Assembly (NCBI GenBank): GCA_002390165.1
Contig: DGOU01000083.1
Span: 13,508-23,604 of the forward strand
Direction: 5' to 3'
Source of the DNA: Lutibacter sp. UBA4458
GTDB lineage: Bacteria; Bacteroidota; Bacteroidia; Flavobacteriales; Flavobacteriaceae
Length of the DNA: 10,097 nucleotides
The notes beneath the pieces are model-generated. The model did not search any database and was not told where the DNA came from. It saw only the letters and a program-made list of their open reading frames with translations. Positions within the stretch are counted from its first letter, which is position 1. The number at the start of each line of letters is the position of its first letter. This document shows, piece by piece, positions 7,464 through 10,097 of the stretch. Made by a program: the position numbers and the translations under genes.

Positions 7464-8282
7464 ATGAGCGCCTCTAAAAACGATTATAAAAGAATTACCA
7501 CTAATAGTTTGGTGGAAATGAAACAAAACGGCGAAAAAATTGCCATGCTTACAGCATACGATTATACTATGGCAAAAATAGTAGATAAAGCAGGTATTGA
7601 TATTATTTTAGTTGGAGATTCTGCCTCAAATGTTATGGCAGGTCATGAAACCACTTTACCTATTACATTAGATCAAATGATTTACCATGCCAGTTCAGTT
7701 GTTAGGGCGATAAAACGTAGTTTAGTAGTAGTAGATTTGCCATTTGGAAGTTACCAAGGAAACTCAAAAAGTGCATTAGAGTCTGCCATTAGAATTATGA
7801 AAGAAGCTGGTGCTCATTCTGTAAAATTAGAAGGTGGTAGCGAAATACGAGAATCTATTTCTAGAATTCTAACTGCTGGAATCCCTGTTATGGGACACTT
7901 AGGTTTAACACCACAATCTATTTATAAATTTGGCACTTATACCGTTAGAGCAAAAGAAAAACAAGAAGCCGAAAAACTTAAGGAAGATGCAAAATTATTA
8001 GAGCAATTAGGTTGTTTTGCGTTGGTTTTAGAAAAAGTTCCTGCAAAATTAGCAAAAGAAGTAGCCGAAAGTATTTCTATTCCAGTTATTGGTATTGGTG
8101 CGGGAAATGGGGTTGACGGACAAGTATTAGTTATGCATGATATGCTAGGGATGACTCAAGAGTTTAGTCCTCGATTTTTAAGAAGATATGCTGATTTGCA
8201 TACAGAAATGTCTTCTGCTTTTAAAAATTATATTTCTGATGTTAAAAACAGGGATTTCCCAAATGAAAATGAACAATATTAA
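7464..8282 (+). CDS. panB: 3-methyl-2-oxobutanoate hydroxymethyltransferase (ketopantoate hydroxymethyltransferase)
   Basis: PanB transfers a hydroxymethyl group from 5,10-methylenetetrahydrofolate to 2-oxoisovalerate, giving ketopantoate, the first committed step of pantothenate and CoA synthesis; it acts in the cytoplasm as a TIM-barrel decamer. From the ATG at 7464 the protein has 272 residues, the normal length. Family motifs are all present: MLTAYDY (28-34), VGDS with metal ligand Asp52, VVVDLPFG with Asp91, KLEGG with Glu123, MGHLGLTPQ (143-151), LVLEKVP with catalytic Glu190, and IGIGAG (209-214). These match Asp45, Asp84, Glu114 and Glu181 of the E. coli enzyme. The frame stays open back to a TTG at 7425, but that TTG precedes the promoter's -7 box (7430-7437) and the predicted transcription start, so the ATG is the better start. 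The stop is 4 bp before the next gene, indicating one transcription unit. Confidence 0.96.
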   Translation: MSASKNDYKRITTNSLVEMKQNGEKIAMLTAYDYTMAKIVDKAGIDIILVGDSASNVMAGHETTLPITLDQMIYHASSVVRAIKRSLVVVDLPFGSYQGNSKSALESAIRIMKEAGAHSVKLEGGSEIRESISRILTAGIPVMGHLGLTPQSIYKFGTYTVRAKEKQEAEKLKEDAKLLEQLGCFALVLEKVPAKLAKEVAESISIPVIGIGAGNGVDGQVLVMHDMLGMTQEFSPRFLRRYADLHTEMSSAFKNYISDVKNRDFPNENEQY

Positions 8283-8286
8283 TTAA

Positions 8287-9639
8287 ATGAAAGTTTTACT
8301 TGCCGATAAAAATCATCCATTACTAAAAACGCAATTAGAAAATTTAGGTTGTGTTTGTGAGGAAGATGATACTTCAAACAAAATTGAAATTGAAGCAAAA
8401 ATTAAACAATATCAAGGAATTGTAATTAGAAGTAGGTTTGATATAGATAAACAATTTATAGATAAAGCAACTAACTTAAAATTTATTGCTAGAGTTGGCG
8501 CTGGCTTAGAAAGTATTGATGTAGAATACGCCAAACAAAAAGGAATTGAATTAATTTCTGCTCCTGAAGGTAATAGAAATGCGGTTGGCGAACATGCTTT
8601 AGGTATGATTTTATCTCTTTTTAATAACTTAAAAAAAGCCGATTTAGAAATTAGAAATGGAAAATGGTTACGTGAAGATAATCGTGGCTTAGAATTAGAA
8701 GGTAAAACTATTGGCATTATTGGCTATGGAAATATGGGAAAATCCTTCGCTAAAAAATTAAAAGGATTTGATGTAAACGTAATTTGTTATGACATTTTAG
8801 ATAATGTTGGTGATGAAAACTGCAAACAAGTAACTTTAAACGAATTACAAGAAAAAACAGATGTTTTAAGTTTGCACACTCCATTTAACGAGCTGTCGCA
8901 CAATATGGTAAATACTAAATTTATCCGTAATTTTAAAAAACAATTCTTTTTAATTAATACTGCGCGTGGCTCTGCTGTTGTTACAGATGATTTGGTAAAA
9001 GCTTTAAAAACGAATAAAATTTTAGGTGCTTGTTTAGATGTATTGGAATATGAAAAATTATCTTTTGAAAATTTATTTGAAAATGAAACTTTACCGAAAG
9101 CATTTAGTTATTTAATTAAATCGAACAAAACTGTACTCTCTCCTCATATTGCTGGTTGGACCGTAGAATCTAAAATAAAATTAGCACAAACTATTGTAAA
9201 CAAAGTAGAAGAAAAGTTTTTCTCAAAAAGTCTAAAAAAATCGAAATCTGAATTTACTAAAGTAACAGGTATTGGAGGTTTATTTTTTAAAACTGAAAAT
9301 CCAGATATGCTAAAAAAATGGTACAAAAAACATCTTGGTTTTAATACAGACGATTGGGGCTGTACTTTTTGGTGGAAAGATTCCAATGAAAAAAAGGCTA
9401 GCACACAATGGAGCCCATTTAAAAGTGATACCGACTATTTTTCTCCTTCAAAAAAGGAGTTCATGTTTAATTACCGAGTGGCGGATTTAAAAAAATTATT
9501 AGCACAGCTTAAAAAAGAAGGTGTAACTAATGTTGGCAAGATTGAGGAATATGATTATGGAAAATTTGCATGGATTTTGGACCCTGACGGAAATAAAATA
9601 GAACTTTGGGAACCTTTGGACACCGCTTTTTTAAATTAA
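8287..9639 (+). CDS. D-2-hydroxyacid dehydrogenase (SerA-like) fused to a C-terminal VOC/glyoxalase-like domain
   Basis: This 450-residue protein has two parts. Residues 1-311 form a complete NAD-dependent D-isomer-specific 2-hydroxyacid dehydrogenase. The Rossmann motif is GYGNMG (146-151), with Asp169 at the end of strand 2 favouring NAD(H). The catalytic set is Arg227 (NTARGS), Glu256 (DVLEYE) and His287 (SPHIAGWT). The segment resembles enzymes annotated as phosphoglycerate dehydrogenase (SerA) but has no ACT regulatory domain. A Lys/Ser-rich linker (about 312-324) joins it to a VOC-fold domain (about 325-443) that begins KVTGIGGLFFK and ends LDPDGNKIELWEP. Glu439 sits where VOC enzymes have their last metal ligand, but no His/Gln is seen at the usual first-strand ligand site, so metal binding may be incomplete. 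The reading frame is continuous, with no ATG, GTG or TTG near the junction for a separate VOC start. The gene follows panB by 4 bp. Substrate is uncertain: 3-phosphoglycerate by similarity, ketopantoate by context. Confidence 0.85.
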   Translation: MKVLLADKNHPLLKTQLENLGCVCEEDDTSNKIEIEAKIKQYQGIVIRSRFDIDKQFIDKATNLKFIARVGAGLESIDVEYAKQKGIELISAPEGNRNAVGEHALGMILSLFNNLKKADLEIRNGKWLREDNRGLELEGKTIGIIGYGNMGKSFAKKLKGFDVNVICYDILDNVGDENCKQVTLNELQEKTDVLSLHTPFNELSHNMVNTKFIRNFKKQFFLINTARGSAVVTDDLVKALKTNKILGACLDVLEYEKLSFENLFENETLPKAFSYLIKSNKTVLSPHIAGWTVESKIKLAQTIVNKVEEKFFSKSLKKSKSEFTKVTGIGGLFFKTENPDMLKKWYKKHLGFNTDDWGCTFWWKDSNEKKASTQWSPFKSDTDYFSPSKKEFMFNYRVADLKKLLAQLKKEGVTNVGKIEEYDYGKFAWILDPDGNKIELWEPLDTAFLN

Positions 9640-9644
9640 TTAAT

Positions 9645-9652
9645 TACATTTG
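9645..9652 (+). promoter_or_regulatory. Bacteroidota-type -7 element before the TM2 gene
   Basis: TACATTTG, identical to the panB -7 box, lies 20 bp before the ATG at 9673 in the 33-bp gap after the dehydrogenase gene. A TTTG at 9615-9618 is too far upstream (26 bp) to be an ideal -33 box. The site suggests separate transcription of the TM2 gene. Confidence 0.5.
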
Positions 9653-9672
9653 ATAAACAAAAATTTTAACCT

Positions 9673-9948
9673 ATGAATATTGTAGACGAAAACGGAAACG
9701 TTGTTCAAAAAAACAACCAGGAAAGCAAAAGAGTCCTTACAGGAATATTAGCAATAGTAATTGGAAATTTAGGGGTTCATAAATTTATATTAGGCTATAC
9801 AAAAGAAGGAATAATTCAATTAATTCTAACTTTTATTAGTTGTGGTATTTTATCTATTATACCACTTATTGAAGGTATTATTTACCTGACAAAATCTGAT
9901 GAAGAATTTATAGAAACTTACCAAAAAAACGAAAAACACTGGTTTTAA
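9673..9948 (+). CDS. TM2-domain membrane protein of unknown role
   Basis: A 91-residue protein with the TM2 domain: two closely spaced membrane helices joined by a short conserved turn. A hydrophilic N-terminus (1-20, rich in Asn, Gln and Glu) precedes helix 1 (about 21-33). The signature turn GVHKFILGYTKEG (34-46) follows, then a long hydrophobic stretch (about 47-73) with Cys57 and Pro64, and a charged C-terminal tail (74-91). Both ends are probably cytoplasmic, judged from the charged tails, although the first helix is short. TM2 proteins are widespread in bacteria and often sit next to unrelated genes; no biochemical function is established that can be assigned here. The ATG at 9673 is supported by the -7 box 20 bp upstream. 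Its stop overlaps the stop of the convergent gene at the window edge. The family call is strong, the role unknown. Confidence 0.9.
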   Translation: MNIVDENGNVVQKNNQESKRVLTGILAIVIGNLGVHKFILGYTKEGIIQLILTFISCGILSIIPLIEGIIYLTKSDEEFIETYQKNEKHWF

Positions 9949-10097
9949 TCCTGTTTTTTTGAAGTAGGAGTTTTTTCTTCTACTTCATTTTCATTATTTC
10001 CCAAATCACCGTTTTTTTCTAATTGAGCTTGAAATTCTTCCATAACTGGTTTTACGGTACTATCAGGAATATCAGAAATTCTAATATACATTAAACC
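9945..10097 (-). CDS. C-terminal part of an unidentified protein (continues beyond the window)
   Basis: On the minus strand an open frame of 50 codons runs in from the right edge to a TAA (complement of 9945-9947). The visible part starts GLMYIRISDIPDSTVKPVMEE and ends with a very polar tail rich in Glu, Asn, Lys and Thr (about residues 26-50). The tail looks like a disordered C-terminus of a larger protein, and I do not recognise the family. An ATG at codon 3 means a 48-residue gene cannot be ruled out, but codons before it are also open, so truncation by the window is more likely. The stop overlaps the TM2 gene's stop tail to tail within the shared TTAA at 9945-9948. Codon use is AT-rich like the neighbours, which supports a real gene. 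Confidence 0.65.
   Translation of the reverse strand, partial: GLMYIRISDIPDSTVKPVMEEFQAQLEKNGDLGNNENEVEEKTPTSKKQD

Noticed and set aside
8412..8717. Leftward open frame of 101 codons inside the dehydrogenase gene
   Set aside because: It is antisense to the strongly conserved Rossmann region and shows no recognisable protein features.
9210..9270. Separate VOC gene starting near the fusion junction
   Set aside because: No ATG, GTG or TTG in frame lies close to the start of the VOC domain, and no stop interrupts the frame, so a single fused protein is the simplest reading.
9144..9404. Leftward open frame of 86 codons across the dehydrogenase-VOC junction
   Set aside because: It is antisense to a continuous coding frame and has no recognisable domain. 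It does not explain the fusion.

Overview
The window is very AT-rich, with tightly packed genes. Its promoter-like sites match the Bacteroidota -7 consensus TAnnTTTG (TAACTTTG, TACATTTG twice) and Shine-Dalgarno sequences are scarce. Together with the protein character (TatA family, ECF sigma with a soluble zinc-finger partner, PAS-rich hybrid kinase, MutS ending) this points to a chromosomal segment of a marine-type Flavobacteriaceae member. Genus cannot be fixed from the sequence alone. I see no mobile elements, RNA genes or CRISPR arrays.

Layout. Positions 1-423 (+) hold the 3' end of mutS. A promoter and a TatA/TatB-like gene follow (521-838, +). Convergent to it is a leftward block read from high to low coordinates: a small TTG-initiated sensorless histidine kinase (7357-6563), a 1341-residue cytoplasmic multi-PAS/GAF hybrid histidine kinase with a terminal receiver (6416-2391), an ECF sigma factor (2354-1785), a small Cys/His-rich putative anti-sigma protein (1771-1523) and a catechol-type O-methyltransferase (1501-860). 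The last four genes are separated by only 36, 13 and 21 bp, so they probably form one transcription unit. The 146-bp gap between the kinases leaves the first one possibly separate.

Divergent from this block is a rightward unit: panB (7464-8282, pantothenate synthesis) and, 4 bp later, a D-2-hydroxyacid dehydrogenase fused in frame to a C-terminal VOC/glyoxalase-like domain (8287-9639). A TM2-domain membrane protein with its own promoter-like site follows (9673-9948). The right edge carries the last 50 codons of an unidentified leftward gene whose stop codon overlaps that of the TM2 gene.

How the genes may work together. The leftward block looks like a cytoplasmic signalling module, with two kinases next to a sigma/anti-sigma pair, but any link from the kinases to the sigma factor is inference from adjacency. 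In the rightward unit PanB makes ketopantoate, and the next gene encodes a dehydrogenase of the family that makes D-(R)-hydroxyacids. A role in ketopantoate reduction is therefore worth testing beside the default assignment as a SerA-like phosphoglycerate dehydrogenase. The dehydrogenase-VOC fusion is the most unusual gene architecture in the window.
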